DNA from: Myxococcales bacterium
GTDB lineage: Bacteria; Myxococcota_A; Polyangia; Palsa-1104; JAEUJZ01
Assembly (NCBI GenBank): GCA_016794505.1
Contig: JAEUJZ010000023.1
Location: 275,473-339,472 of the forward strand
DNA length: 64,000 nt
Direction of reading: 5' to 3'
Part shown: positions 16,801 to 24,693 of the stretch, piece after piece
Layout of the letters: each line of letters opens with the position of its first letter
How positions within the stretch are numbered: the stretch's first letter is position 1
The notes under the pieces: model-generated
What the model was told of the DNA's origin: nothing
Database searches by the model: none
What the model saw: the letters and a program-made list of their open reading frames with translations, nothing else
Program-made: the position numbers and the translations under genes

Positions 16801-17283
16801 ACCTATGGCCAGCGAGCAGCGGCGCGCTTCCCTGAACTTTATGCAAAGGATGCTGCCTTGATCCCGGTGTTTGAGCGGATGCGTTTTCTGCGCAGCGTGC
16901 CCCTGTTTGCCGAGATCCCTGGCGAAGATCTGCGCCTGGTCGCCGAGATCCTCGACACCGTCGAGCACCCAGCCGGCGAGGTCGTGTTTCGCAAAGGCGA
17001 GACCGGCGAAGACATGTACATCATCGCGCAAGGCAAGGTGGCGATCCGCGACGGCACCACCACCATTGCAACCCTGGGCGAGCGCGAGTTTTTCGGCGAG
17101 CTTTCGGTCATCGATCGCGAAGCGCGCAGCGCCGATGCCGTGGTCGTCGAGCCTGCCGAGCTTCTGCGCCTGCGGGCCGCCGACCTGGGCGAGCTAATGG
17201 CTCGTCGACCGCAGATTCAAGAGCAGATCTTGCTGGTTCTGGTACGTCGCCTGCGCGTGCTCAATGCCCGCGTCCGCACCTGA
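13876..17283 (+). CDS. NTT/MFS-like transporter fused to HEAT repeats and a cyclic-nucleotide-binding domain
   Basis: A 1135-residue three-part membrane protein. Residues about 65-470 form a polytopic domain with roughly a dozen hydrophobic helices resembling Npt/NTT nucleotide-transporter or MFS proteins. About 490-870 is alpha-solenoid with HEAT-like repeats, e.g. LLRAGLKHPSAMVRMAVLE and SDPEPHVVRTALSVLD. About 1000-1125 is a cyclic-nucleotide-binding domain: PAGEVVFRKGETGEDMYIIA, then EFFGELSVIDREARSA, which keeps the phosphate-cassette Glu and Arg. It overlaps the cyclase gene by GTGA. The simplest inference is that the cyclase product gates or regulates this transporter. The transported substrate is unknown. 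Confidence 0.85.
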   Translation: MRGSDPSAARLPEAAPRPRGPSTSPLTQSGVLPGSLSTAVAGLSWQATRELEGASSAGSILARFLNLAEGEGQRALRVFSLIFTVSAALVFLKAVQGGIFLSAYPRTMIPWAFAAAALTIAPLSALLVTGAARMGPVRLAQWTLSGGAIASVLLRILLSAAVPGTPFVVYVVIEAISGLAVIQTWSVVSSTVDARSAKRILPLAGVGASIAWTLGGLLLSQLVSLIGVQGFLLVVPLLFALAILQIRRVARTDLRETPRSTRPPSLLAGWRDGFEFVLQVPLMRLCLLLSVLALLGEQLMEYQLLATARDRYGAQAAIAGFFGRFYGITSAVSLVLQLGLSSRILSRLGATQSLAITPVLTSLFAMFALIAPGFAPIVLMRANDRVLKGALWASAMEQAQTPLPVIRRTQARVLSRGVVAPLAYALTAVILATLLQGADPRLLSLLTMVVVLGMVALVMTRLQRAYVTALRRALDDRKLRLDDAELETHIDRHAAETIAHDLHGEDEGRALLAVELLNYAEPALAVSLLRAGLKHPSAMVRMAVLETLSNHPEAPLAPIATLLRDDPSAEVRRAAIRCLRTAHQAKTLGPVPAAPTHPEAAVLPQYIHDAQNDSDAQVRAESRVLAVLIHDGPASPSGEALVALLSDPEPHVVRTALSVLDARNGESEGILRAVARCLAQPPSLPSSASPTKDQAESDVQVRLAALQAIVCMRARSLLPNLAPLLEDPRTTEAAVTALLSWSSESLDLACQKIAAYRETPAAPSSRSLPEILAGSPSGQGLTRLLAHCDISVRERAIQTLSRHVQSGRLPPLSYITVEPVLLLDIAESFRYLSLLAGVARDDGTPDWDLAAEYAFLGGEIELRFRTVRQRVLRMLSLLHSRSLTSAVEIGLRRTQAGITRPPDKGDKEAQVAELLEMALPLDLARKVVPLFDKLSLRERLLAAEQVELLDHAAIDDPLAFIVGLDDEHLRVCALITYGQRAAARFPELYAKDAALIPVFERMRFLRSVPLFAEIPGEDLRLVAEILDTVEHPAGEVVFRKGETGEDMYIIAQGKVAIRDGTTTIATLGEREFFGELSVIDREARSADAVVVEPAELLRLRAADLGELMARRPQIQEQILLVLVRRLRVLNARVRT

Positions 17284-17312
17284 GCACGCCCCGATCGATC
17301 GCAGGCCTACAG

Positions 17313-18578
17313 CTAGGGCATGTGAAGCTCGCTGCGATAGATGCGAGTCTCGCGCTTCTGCGCTTCGTTCCACGCCCGCTCGCCGTTTTCAGGGTCATCG
17401 AGCGGCGACGAATAGTTGTACAAAACCAGCGTGCGCGGTCCGCTTCCGGCGTCTCCGGGGGCTTCGGCGGCAGGCGTCAAGAGCGACGGAAAACAGGTGT
17501 CGCCCCAGCCCGGTACATCGATCACGTGCCGCACCTGCAGACTGGCGCGATCGATCTGCCACAGCGCACAGCGCTTGGGCCGCGCGGAATAGTCGAGCTG
17601 ATTGAGCGCGCTCTCGCCCACGGACCACGGCGCCGACGGATTGAGCGCGAAATATCCCGTCTCGGACAGGTTGCGCCGCGCGATCAGATAGATGCCATCG
17701 CGGTGACGAAAGACCAGCGGCGAGTCGTACTTTTTTGGATCGGTTGCGCAGCGCCACGACGCCAGATCCCCTGCAGCGGCCGTGCAGATCTTGCTGCCGA
17801 AGCCGCTCGCGTCTCCGGCTTCGTTGCGCACGACGGCGTACAGATCGCCGCGCTCGTCGAATTCAAAATCGGTCTCGGATCCTCCGCCTATTTGCACCGC
17901 AGGCTGTTCGCGCCGCAGCGGAAAAAACGTCCGCCCGTCATCGCTGCGCAAGAGCTCGATCGACAGCGGCAGGCCGGAAAAATCATAGATGCGTTCGCCA
18001 TTGCGATACACGACAAGCCACGCGCTGCCGCGGCGCTCTTTGGCGCGCCATGGGATATACGGCTCGTCGGGGCGATACAGGCTCTGGGGCATCGACCACT
18101 GCGCAGGGCCCAGGCGACGGCTCATCAGCATGCCCTTGGGCTCGAACGAAAGCGGACTCGTACCCAGCTTGGCCCAGTACAGATACAGTGCGCCGGCAAA
18201 CGACAGAAAGCGTGGCTCGCGCAGATCGGCTCCGACGAAAAAGCGCGCCTCAAAGTCCCACGTCCGCTCGTCCCGTGACGAGAACACAAACAGATACGTG
18301 TCTGCCGACGCGAAGTGATCTTTCGATAGCCGCGTCGCCAAGAACACGCGATCGCCATGCCGCACGACATCGAGGTTGTTGTTCGACTGCGCAGCGAGCT
18401 GATCGCGCAGCGTCGTGTACTCGCTGGGCAGGCCGGGGCCAGGCACGATGGCCCGCGTCTCGCCAACGTGTGGCACAGGCGCGCTCGGCTCGACGGGAAC
18501 ATCGGCGCAGCCAAGCGCAAGCAAGCTACACATGGCGCTCGTCATGAAGCGGGCAGGGCTGGGCGCAGATCTCGGCAT
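17313..18578 (-). CDS. Lipoprotein with predicted beta-propeller domain
   Basis: The 421-residue product has a signal peptide ending in a lipobox (SLLALGC, Cys about residue 24), so it is probably outer-membrane anchored. The body has repeated blade-like strands with Asp-box-like or GH43/sialidase-like patterns (VFLATRLSKDHF, LREPRFLSFAGALYLYWAK, SPLVFRHRDGIYLIARRN). A five-bladed glycosidase-type propeller is plausible, but catalytic residues cannot be assigned by eye. It is convergent with the transporter fusion gene, with only 29 bp between the stops. An alternative start lies 11 codons downstream. Confidence 0.6.
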   Translation of the reverse strand: MPRSAPSPARFMTSAMCSLLALGCADVPVEPSAPVPHVGETRAIVPGPGLPSEYTTLRDQLAAQSNNNLDVVRHGDRVFLATRLSKDHFASADTYLFVFSSRDERTWDFEARFFVGADLREPRFLSFAGALYLYWAKLGTSPLSFEPKGMLMSRRLGPAQWSMPQSLYRPDEPYIPWRAKERRGSAWLVVYRNGERIYDFSGLPLSIELLRSDDGRTFFPLRREQPAVQIGGGSETDFEFDERGDLYAVVRNEAGDASGFGSKICTAAAGDLASWRCATDPKKYDSPLVFRHRDGIYLIARRNLSETGYFALNPSAPWSVGESALNQLDYSARPKRCALWQIDRASLQVRHVIDVPGWGDTCFPSLLTPAAEAPGDAGSGPRTLVLYNYSSPLDDPENGERAWNEAQKRETRIYRSELHMP

Positions 18579-18631
18579 GCCCCTGCCGTATCACGTTGTG
18601 CTGGGGCGGTCAGCCTGGCGATGAAACGGGG

Positions 18632-19087
18632 TCAGCGATCGGCGGGAGGGCGACGACCGCTGCGACGGAACTCGAAGTAGTCCGCGAGGATCTGGGCATG
18701 ATCGAACGCAAGCGGGGGCAAGGTCTGTTCCGTGAACACGCGCACGTTCTTGGCGTCATCCGCCGCCTTGGGCTGTCCGTGCGCCCGTCCGATAAACACC
18801 GTCGAGATCGTATGCCCGCGCGGATCGCGATCGGGCCGCGAATACGAAAACAGCTGCTCGCGAATTTCGACGGAAAGTGAGGTCTCTTCCAGCGCCTCGC
18901 GCGCTGCGGCGTGGGCCAGCGACTCGCCGATGTCGACGAAGCCGCCCGGAATGGCCCAGCCCAGCGGCGGATGCCGACGCTCGATCAACACAAACGCCGG
19001 CTCGTGCGGATGCGCCAGCGTGTGCGGGTGATCGACGAGCTCGATGATCGCGTCGACCGTACACAGCGGCGTCTTGGGGACAGGCAT
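18632..19087 (-). CDS. Nudix hydrolase
   Basis: Cleaves nucleoside-diphosphate-linked substrates. The Nudix box is intact: [20 protein letters not shown] fits GX5EX7REUXEE, with the metal-binding Glu residues present. The preceding [15 protein letters not shown] is the usual strand before the box. At 151 residues it has typical single-domain length. The substrate may be ADP-ribose, an oxidised nucleotide or other; nothing in the sequence decides. It starts six bases after the stop of the upstream exported-protein gene, so the two are probably cotranscribed. Confidence 0.9.
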   Translation of the reverse strand: MPVPKTPLCTVDAIIELVDHPHTLAHPHEPAFVLIERRHPPLGWAIPGGFVDIGESLAHAAAREALEETSLSVEIREQLFSYSRPDRDPRGHTISTVFIGRAHGQPKAADDAKNVRVFTEQTLPPLAFDHAQILADYFEFRRSGRRPPADR

Positions 19088-19093
19088 CGCCGG

Positions 19094-20002
19094 CTACTCT
19101 TTCTTGAGCTTGTTGCCCTTGAAGCGGAAGACCTCGCTGCCGTACTTCCACTCGGGAGCCTTGGACGCGCCCTTCGGACCGGGATCGCCTTCGAACTCGG
19201 GGAACGCGTCGGGGTGATCTTCAAAGACCTTCTTGCGATCGCCCTTGAGCTTCTTAGCCCACTTCTCGCGCGGCACACCACCGTCGCTGCCACCCGCCGG
19301 TTTCTTGGTCTCTTCCGGTTTCTTGGTCTCTTCCGGTTTCTTGGTCTCGTCCGGCTTGGCGACGCTGTCCGTCACCTTGCTCTTGGCGGCTTCGCACTCT
19401 TGCAAGTCTTCCTTGAGCGGTCGCAGCTTGCCGGCGGTCAGCTCATACGGCATCGAAAGATCGACGCCCGCACCTTCGGCTTCTTTGAATGCCGCCACGC
19501 AGGCTGTGATCGCATCACCCAGCGCTTTGCCGTCGGGCTTGGCCTGCGAGGCCACGTCCGCCACCGCCTTCACCGAGCTACGCAGCTTGGCGACCTTGGG
19601 GGCCAGCGCCACCTTGCCCTTTAGCACCTTGATGGCCTGCGCATAGTGCCCACGGGCCCAGTGAACGCGTGGGTCGCTTGGCGCGCGGTTCATAAGCTCG
19701 GTCGCTTGCGCGATCTTGGCATCGACCTCTGCGGGCTTGTCCGACTCGATCAGCTTCTCGGCTTCCCGCAAGAGCTTCTTGGCATCGTGCATCGCCACCT
19801 CGCCCGGAGGCGCGCCTTTGGGAAGCTCTCCGTCGCAGCCAGGCAGATCGGCGATGCGGTTGGTCTTGCGCCAATTTTCGATCAGACCGCAGCCACGTTC
19901 GCTGTCGTGCCACCACTCCGACGCGTGAACCGGGGCGCTGGCGAGCAAGAGCCCAAGCATGGACCCTAGGGCAGGGAGGGAGACAATAGGAAGCCTTACC
20001 AT
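19094..20002 (-). CDS. Exported protein with ETKKPE repeats, unknown function
   Basis: A 302-residue product with a Sec signal peptide (hydrophobic core LGSMLGLLLASA, cleavage near PVHAS). The mature part is helical with a TPR-like middle (RVHWARGHYAQAIKVLKGK). It carries a short tandem repeat (ETKKPE three times, encoded by 18-bp units at 19300-19353) and then a basic, charged C-terminus. No family is recognised. The Lys/Pro-rich spacer suggests a flexible linker. It precedes the Nudix gene in a likely two-gene operon. Confidence 0.6.
   Translation of the reverse strand: MVRLPIVSLPALGSMLGLLLASAPVHASEWWHDSERGCGLIENWRKTNRIADLPGCDGELPKGAPPGEVAMHDAKKLLREAEKLIESDKPAEVDAKIAQATELMNRAPSDPRVHWARGHYAQAIKVLKGKVALAPKVAKLRSSVKAVADVASQAKPDGKALGDAITACVAAFKEAEGAGVDLSMPYELTAGKLRPLKEDLQECEAAKSKVTDSVAKPDETKKPEETKKPEETKKPAGGSDGGVPREKWAKKLKGDRKKVFEDHPDAFPEFEGDPGPKGASKAPEWKYGSEVFRFKGNKLKKE
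19300..19353. repeat. 18-bp tandem repeat inside a coding region
   Basis: Three units of GGTTTCTTGGTCTCTTCC (last unit with one change) encode the ETKKPE repeat on the minus strand. The period keeps the reading frame. Confidence 0.8.
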
Positions 20003-20152
20003 AGCTTACTAACAGACCACGACCGTCCCGCCGCGGTCAAGAGGTCGGCAAGCGCTCGCCCCCTGTTTTGCTGAGCGAGGGCAGACACCCGCCCGAACCG
20101 ATGCCAGACACCCGGTCTGGTCCCTATCTGTTTCTGTAGTTTAGAGCCGCGC

Positions 20153-21550
20153 TTAGTGTGAGGCGTCGCCGCGATCGCGCCGGCCCCCCCAGCCCTGCAC
20201 CAAGCGCTGCAGCCGGCTGTATAGAGGCACTGCGGGCTCAACCAGGGCCGCAGAATGTGGCGGGGCTTGATCGGTTCGCAGCGCGCGACGGCGCTCGATC
20301 TGCATACGGCGCGGTGCCTTCTTCGTCGGGTGGAGCTCTGCTTGGCCGGCGGCAGCGGCGCTCGGGGATGCCGGATATGCAACCGCCTGAGCCGAGGACG
20401 AAGGCAGGGGATCCAGCGGCCCATCCCAGCACGGACCAAAGTTGGGCAGCGCCATATCGGCAAATGGCTCGTCGGGTACGCGCGGCAAAAGGGCCAGAAG
20501 CTCGGCGCGCACTTCATACGCACTGGCGGGACGATCCACCGGGCGACGGGCAATCAGGCAAACCATCAGCGCCTCAAGCGCCGCCGGCAAGCGCCCACGA
20601 AGCTGCGGCAGGATGTCCGATGGACGTCGCCGCGGAGCCGCCAGGTGCGAATTCATCATCACCGCTTGATTCGACGCAGGGAACGGCAGATCGCCGAGCA
20701 TCATCTGCCACATCAGCATGCCCAGCGAGTACAGATCCGAGCGGCCATCGACTGGTTCGTTGGCCAAGGTCTCAGGTGAGATAAAAGCCGGCGTGCCCAA
20801 GACATCCGACGGGCGCGTGGCGGGGCCGCGCAGGCGAGCGACGCCAAAGTCGACGACCTTGACCAGATCCTCGGCCCGCGACGACGGCTGCTTCACAAGC
20901 AAGATGTTGTCCGGCTTGATGTCGCGATGCACGATGCCCAGCGCGTGCGCTTCTCCCAACGCGGCGCAGACCTGGGCCAGGATATGGAGCGTCCGGCGCG
21001 GTGACAGCACCCCCCGCATCAGCAGGGATGCGAGGTTCTTTCCTTCGATCAGCTCCATCACCAGATAGGGCAGCCCTCCCGAGAGCGCTCGTGGAGCCGC
21101 GCTGCGTGGACGGGTCGGCTCGGACGTCGCAGAGGAGGCCACTTCCACGATCGGCGTGACCGCGAAGTCATACAGCCGCACGACATGCGGACTGCGAAGC
21201 TCGGCGATCATGCGCGCCTCTTGCAGGAAGCGCTCGCGCATGCGGGCATCCAGCAGCGCAGAGTGATGCAGAATTTTTACGGCGACACGCAGGCCGGTGT
21301 CGGTCTCTTCCGCTTCGTAGACCGAGCCAAATCCACCGCTGCCCAGACAGCGCAGAACTCGATAGCGCTCGCCTAAAAAGCCAGGATCGACCCGTCCAGC
21401 ATCGGGCGGGACCGCGGCGCCCATGCGCGGATCGGGGGCCGGCGGCGGCTCGGACGGAAGCTGCTGCAGCGAAACCCCCAGCGCGGCCGCACAGCGAATG
21501 CAAAAGCGCGCGTCTTCTTCATTCGGGTAGTAACAAGACGGGCAGTCCAC
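20153..21550 (-). CDS. Ser/Thr protein kinase with N-terminal zinc ribbon
   Basis: Predicted active cytoplasmic kinase of about 465 residues. A double-cysteine zinc ribbon opens the protein (CPSC at 3-6, CIRC at 17-20). The kinase domain follows with GSGGFGSVYEAEE, VAVKIL, VHRDIKPDNILL, VDFGVARL and a GTPAFISPETLAN activation segment. After the kinase comes a Pro/Ala/Ser-rich tail ending in basic residues, with no membrane segment. The GTG at 21550 is chosen because the zinc ribbon begins there. The frame extends another 700 bases upstream but that part overlaps the L,D-transpeptidase gene antiphase and is not credible. No clear Shine-Dalgarno was found, so the start is moderately certain. 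Confidence 0.85.
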   Translation of the reverse strand: MDCPSCYYPNEEDARFCIRCAAALGVSLQQLPSEPPPAPDPRMGAAVPPDAGRVDPGFLGERYRVLRCLGSGGFGSVYEAEETDTGLRVAVKILHHSALLDARMRERFLQEARMIAELRSPHVVRLYDFAVTPIVEVASSATSEPTRPRSAAPRALSGGLPYLVMELIEGKNLASLLMRGVLSPRRTLHILAQVCAALGEAHALGIVHRDIKPDNILLVKQPSSRAEDLVKVVDFGVARLRGPATRPSDVLGTPAFISPETLANEPVDGRSDLYSLGMLMWQMMLGDLPFPASNQAVMMNSHLAAPRRRPSDILPQLRGRLPAALEALMVCLIARRPVDRPASAYEVRAELLALLPRVPDEPFADMALPNFGPCWDGPLDPLPSSSAQAVAYPASPSAAAAGQAELHPTKKAPRRMQIERRRALRTDQAPPHSAALVEPAVPLYSRLQRLVQGWGGRRDRGDASH

Positions 21551-21624
21551 AGACGCAGCGTAACAGCGCCAAGCGACGTGACAATTTTTGTCTCTGACCG
21601 CAGGCTGCGCGCAGCGGGACCTGC

Positions 21625-22530
21625 CTAAGGAGCGTTCTTTCGCACCGGCAGCGACGACGGTGCAAGCGACGACGGTGCAAGCAGCGACAAGAGCAGCTCG
21701 TTGGGAAGCTTCCAGCGTCGCCCCGCATCGGCTTTTGCCGGTCGCGGCAACAAGAGGAACAGCGGTCGCTTCGCCGGATCGAGAAAGCGCAGCACGTGCA
21801 AAAGATCCGCCTCTGCCAACGCGGTGCAGCCCGCGGTTCCCGCTCCGGGAGGCGGCGCGACGTGCAGAAAGATGCAGCTTCCAGCGCCTCGCCGCGGACG
21901 CTCGCCCGCAGAAGCGCTGCCCGGCGCCAGCAAGCGGTTGTAGTCGATCGGCACCAGGAACTTGTAGTGCTCCGTGCCAAGCCGCAGGCGCTCGGCAGAC
22001 TGCCACGGCTCGGGCCCAGCGGCAGCCTGTGCCTGGGTTAGCTGGTTGTATTGATCCGATGCCACATCGTCGACGCAGCGATCGCGATCCGTGATGGCGC
22101 GATACGAAAGCCGCACCTCCGACGGCGCCTGCGCGGCATAGCCCCACAGATCGCCCAGCACAAACAGACCCACAGGCGAGCGGCCATCGCCCTCGCGCTT
22201 GCGTGGACCCGAAAGGGCATCGCGATCCTCGATCGCACGATCGCTGCGCCAAGCGGCACCCGCCCGGCCGATCCAGGCGGGCCGCGACGGTCCTTTGGGC
22301 TGAAACGGCTGGCCAGTCTGCTCGCGTGCATAAAGCTGCAGTGTGCCTTGCGAGCTATCCCAGCTTGGCGTCTCGACCACGACGACCTGCAGGGACTGCG
22401 CAAGCAACGCGGCTTCTTCCGAGCGCTCTGTCTTTTTCGCAGGCGGCGCGAGCTCTTCGCCCGCCACAGCCACTCCCAGCAAAAACAGCGACGAAAAGAG
22501 GCCTGCCCAAACGAAGGGTGCCGACCTCAA
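21625..22530 (-). CDS. L,D-transpeptidase-like (YkuD/YafK-type) exported protein
   Basis: Enzymes of this group form or remodel peptidoglycan cross-links using an active-site Cys. The 301-residue product has a signal peptide (FVWAGLFSSLFLLGVAVAG). Its core reads SCIFLHVAPPPG followed by TAGCTALAEADLL, which fits the HxxxxxxxxGCxAL pattern with catalytic His and Cys. DGRSPVGLFVLG upstream is the typical substrate-loop strand. It abuts the TPR gene stop-to-start (22530/22531) and is followed by the kinase gene, so the three may form one transcript, possibly linking wall remodelling with phosphorylation. Confidence 0.75.
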   Translation of the reverse strand: MRSAPFVWAGLFSSLFLLGVAVAGEELAPPAKKTERSEEAALLAQSLQVVVVETPSWDSSQGTLQLYAREQTGQPFQPKGPSRPAWIGRAGAAWRSDRAIEDRDALSGPRKREGDGRSPVGLFVLGDLWGYAAQAPSEVRLSYRAITDRDRCVDDVASDQYNQLTQAQAAAGPEPWQSAERLRLGTEHYKFLVPIDYNRLLAPGSASAGERPRRGAGSCIFLHVAPPPGAGTAGCTALAEADLLHVLRFLDPAKRPLFLLLPRPAKADAGRRWKLPNELLLSLLAPSSLAPSSLPVRKNAP

Positions 22531-22881
22531 CTAGCTCAGGTCTTCTGGAGCCAGCGACTTGCGCGCCGTGTTGGCGGCTCGCGCCAGACGCAGCGACTTG
22601 CGATACAGATCGCCGGCCTGCTCGCTGTCGCCGCGCGCCAGATACAGATCGCCCAGCCGGATGTAACAAGCCGCCATGCCAAACAGATCGCCGAGCTTTT
22701 CCTTGCGCGCCAAGATGCGGCGATAACGACGCTCTTCTTGCTGCGGACTCGCGCTTACTTCATCGGACGAGACGGCCAGCGCAAGCTCGCCGCTGACCTC
22801 GGGTCCCATGGGCTCGGCGCGACGCTCGCGGCCATGGCCAGAGTCCGAGAAGGAAGGACCAAACAACGACTGTTGGGGCAT
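22531..22881 (-). CDS. Small TPR-repeat protein
   Basis: The product is about 116 residues. The N-terminal half is polar and acidic. The C-terminal half holds one clear tetratricopeptide unit (MAACYIRLGDLYLARGDSEQ, then AGDLYRKSLRLARAAN) and probably a partial second. One or two TPRs suggest a protein-binding adaptor. The start at 22881 (ATG) is a best guess; a TTG twelve codons upstream also fits. It is directly adjacent to the L,D-transpeptidase gene with no gap. Confidence 0.6.
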   Translation of the reverse strand: MPQQSLFGPSFSDSGHGRERRAEPMGPEVSGELALAVSSDEVSASPQQEERRYRRILARKEKLGDLFGMAACYIRLGDLYLARGDSEQAGDLYRKSLRLARAANTARKSLAPEDLS

Positions 22882-22941
22882 ACCTGTTTGGCTATCATCC
22901 GCTCCTTCGTGCAGCAAATTTTTCGCTGCCCGGCGCGGCCT

Positions 22942-24069
22942 TCAGGCGCGTGGATGATGCTTCTTGTACACGCGTCGCAGCGTCGGAGCTTCCATGTGCG
23001 TATAGATCTGCGTGCTGCTGATGTCGGCATGTCCCAGCATCGCTTGCACAGCCCGCAGATCGGCTCCGCGATTCACAAGGTGCGTGGCAAACGTGTGGCG
23101 CAGCACGTGCGGATGCGCCGCGGCGCGCAGACCAGCGGCCCGCGCATACGTCGTGATCAGCTTCCAAAATCCTTGGCGCGTCATCGCCTGCCCGCGATGG
23201 GTGATGAACAGCGCCGCATGCGCTCGCCCATGCAACAGGCTCGGCCGCGCTTCGGTCAGATAGCGGGTGATCGCCTGGCGCGCCATACCGCCCAGCGGAA
23301 CGATGCGCGTCTTCTGTCCTTTTCCGACGGTGCGCAGGTACTCGGGATGCACATCGTCGCAGCGCAGCGAGATCAGCTCGGACACGCGCAGGCCGGTGCT
23401 GTACAGAAGCTCTAGCATCGCCGCATCGCGCAGGCCGCGCGGCGTCTTGGTGTCGGGAGCCCGCAGAAGCGCCTCGATGTCCTCACTCGAAAGTGCCTTG
23501 GGCAAGGGGCGACCCAGGCGCGGCAGCGTGACCTCTTGGGCAAAGTCGCGCTCGATCCAGTTTTCGCTGCGCAGGTATCGCGACAGACCGCGCAGCGCCA
23601 CCAGCATGCGCGCCTGCGATCGCACGCTGAGCTCGGCCTGCCCCAAGCCCACCGCATACGCCAGAGCGTGCCGACCGTCGAGACGCCGTGCGTCCTCTGC
23701 CGCCGCCGCGTCGTAGGTCTGGACGAAGTCGGCAAAGCGGGCCAGATCGCGGGCATAGGCCAGGATCGAGTTGCGCGACAGCCCGCGCTCAAGCCGCAGC
23801 GAATCCAGGTACGCATCCGTCGCCAGCGAAAGAGGCAGCGCCTGTCCGCGCAGCGGCGCGCTGGATCCCGCGCCCCCTTCCGGCACAAACGCGGCCTTCA
23901 CCGCAACCGCCGCGCGGGCCTGGGTCTTCGTAGCGGATGCCTTGGGTTTCGCCGTCGTTGATACGGTCGGCGGGGGAACTTTTTTGCGGCGCAGCGCCAT
24001 CTCCTTTGCTGCCTGTTTCAGACGATCCTGGGCGTTGGTTCCGTCGGACGGCTCGGCCCGCAGGACCAC
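22942..24069 (-). CDS. xerD: Tyrosine recombinase XerC/XerD
   Basis: Site-specific recombinase that resolves chromosome dimers at dif. The catalytic set is complete: Arg in STGLRVSELISL, Lys in GKGQKTRIVPL, HVLRHTFATHLVNRGADL with His and Arg, HADISSTQIYTH with the second His and the nucleophilic Tyr. The SAM-like N-terminal domain begins at YLDSLRLERGLS, about residue 85. An unusual Lys/Ala/Pro-rich extension of about 75-80 residues precedes it; XerD proteins normally lack this. Whether the extension is real depends on the start: the GTG at 24069 has no clear Shine-Dalgarno, and an ATG at 24000 is possible. XerC versus XerD is not certain. Confidence 0.85.
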   Translation of the reverse strand: MVLRAEPSDGTNAQDRLKQAAKEMALRRKKVPPPTVSTTAKPKASATKTQARAAVAVKAAFVPEGGAGSSAPLRGQALPLSLATDAYLDSLRLERGLSRNSILAYARDLARFADFVQTYDAAAAEDARRLDGRHALAYAVGLGQAELSVRSQARMLVALRGLSRYLRSENWIERDFAQEVTLPRLGRPLPKALSSEDIEALLRAPDTKTPRGLRDAAMLELLYSTGLRVSELISLRCDDVHPEYLRTVGKGQKTRIVPLGGMARQAITRYLTEARPSLLHGRAHAALFITHRGQAMTRQGFWKLITTYARAAGLRAAAHPHVLRHTFATHLVNRGADLRAVQAMLGHADISSTQIYTHMEAPTLRRVYKKHHPRA

Positions 24070-24077
24070 GAGGCGCG

Positions 24078-24107
24078 TTGACAGGCCGCGCCGCAGCGTG
24101 GTACGGA
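24078..24107 (+). promoter_or_regulatory. Possible promoter for the SCP2 gene
   Basis: A perfect TTGACA at 24078-24083 is followed after 18 bp by TACGGA (24102-24107) preceded by TGG, giving a weak extended -10. It lies upstream of the SCP2 gene in the divergent gap with the xer gene. Confidence 0.3.
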
Positions 24108-24227
24108 AAACCGCACCATTTAATCACCAGGCGCATCAGGCCATGCAAGCCGGTAAGGACCCCGAAGATGGGCACATCCCCATCCAGCTCTGGCAGGCCC
24201 GCCCGAGAACCCAAGGAGCACACCACC

Positions 24228-24581
24228 ATGGCTGGAATTCCGACGTCCGCTTCTGACTTGTTCGACAACATCCTGCCTGCGTCGATCGCCAAGAACCCCG
24301 CGGCCGCTCAGCAGGTAGGCGCGGTGTACGTATTTAAGATCAGCGGCGAGGGCGGCGGCGAGTGGACCGTCGATCTCAAGTCCTCGCCTCCCGGCATCAG
24401 CAAGGGCGTCAAGGACCAGGGCGTCGAGTGTACGATCGAAGTCACCAACGCCGACTTCGTATCGATGCTGCAGAACCCGAACCTGGGCATGCAGCTTTTC
24501 ATGCAGGGCAAGCTGCGCGTCAGCGGCAATCCGATGCTGGCGATGAAGCTGCAGAACCTGTTCAAGCTGAGCGCGGTCTAG
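24228..24581 (+). CDS. SCP2 sterol-carrier domain protein
   Basis: A single-domain lipid-binding protein of 117 residues. The SCP2 fold is recognised from GAVYVFKISGEGGGEWTVDL, the PGISKGVKDQGVECTIEV strand pair, the DFVSMLQNPNLGMQLFMQG helix, and the closing LRVSGNPMLAMKLQNLFKL. Such proteins bind acyl-CoAs, fatty acids or sterols in the cytoplasm. The ATG at 24228 is chosen because CAAGGAG lies about nine bases ahead, although the frame is open for 97 codons upstream. The next gene is an acyl-CoA racemase/transferase, so a shared role in acyl-lipid metabolism is plausible. Confidence 0.88.
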   Translation: MAGIPTSASDLFDNILPASIAKNPAAAQQVGAVYVFKISGEGGGEWTVDLKSSPPGISKGVKDQGVECTIEVTNADFVSMLQNPNLGMQLFMQGKLRVSGNPMLAMKLQNLFKLSAV

Positions 24582-24693
24582 GCACGTCGTACCGTCTGCT
24601 ACCGCTCACCCAAAGCAGACTGCCCTACACGCTGTCTCTGCCGATCGCTAGACCCTCGCTGCGACGGCATCCCCTCGGTTCTGGACATTCCCC

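Noticed and set aside
21551..22252. N-terminal extension of the zinc-ribbon kinase
   Set aside because: It would run antiphase over the L,D-transpeptidase gene; the zinc ribbon gives a natural start at 21550.
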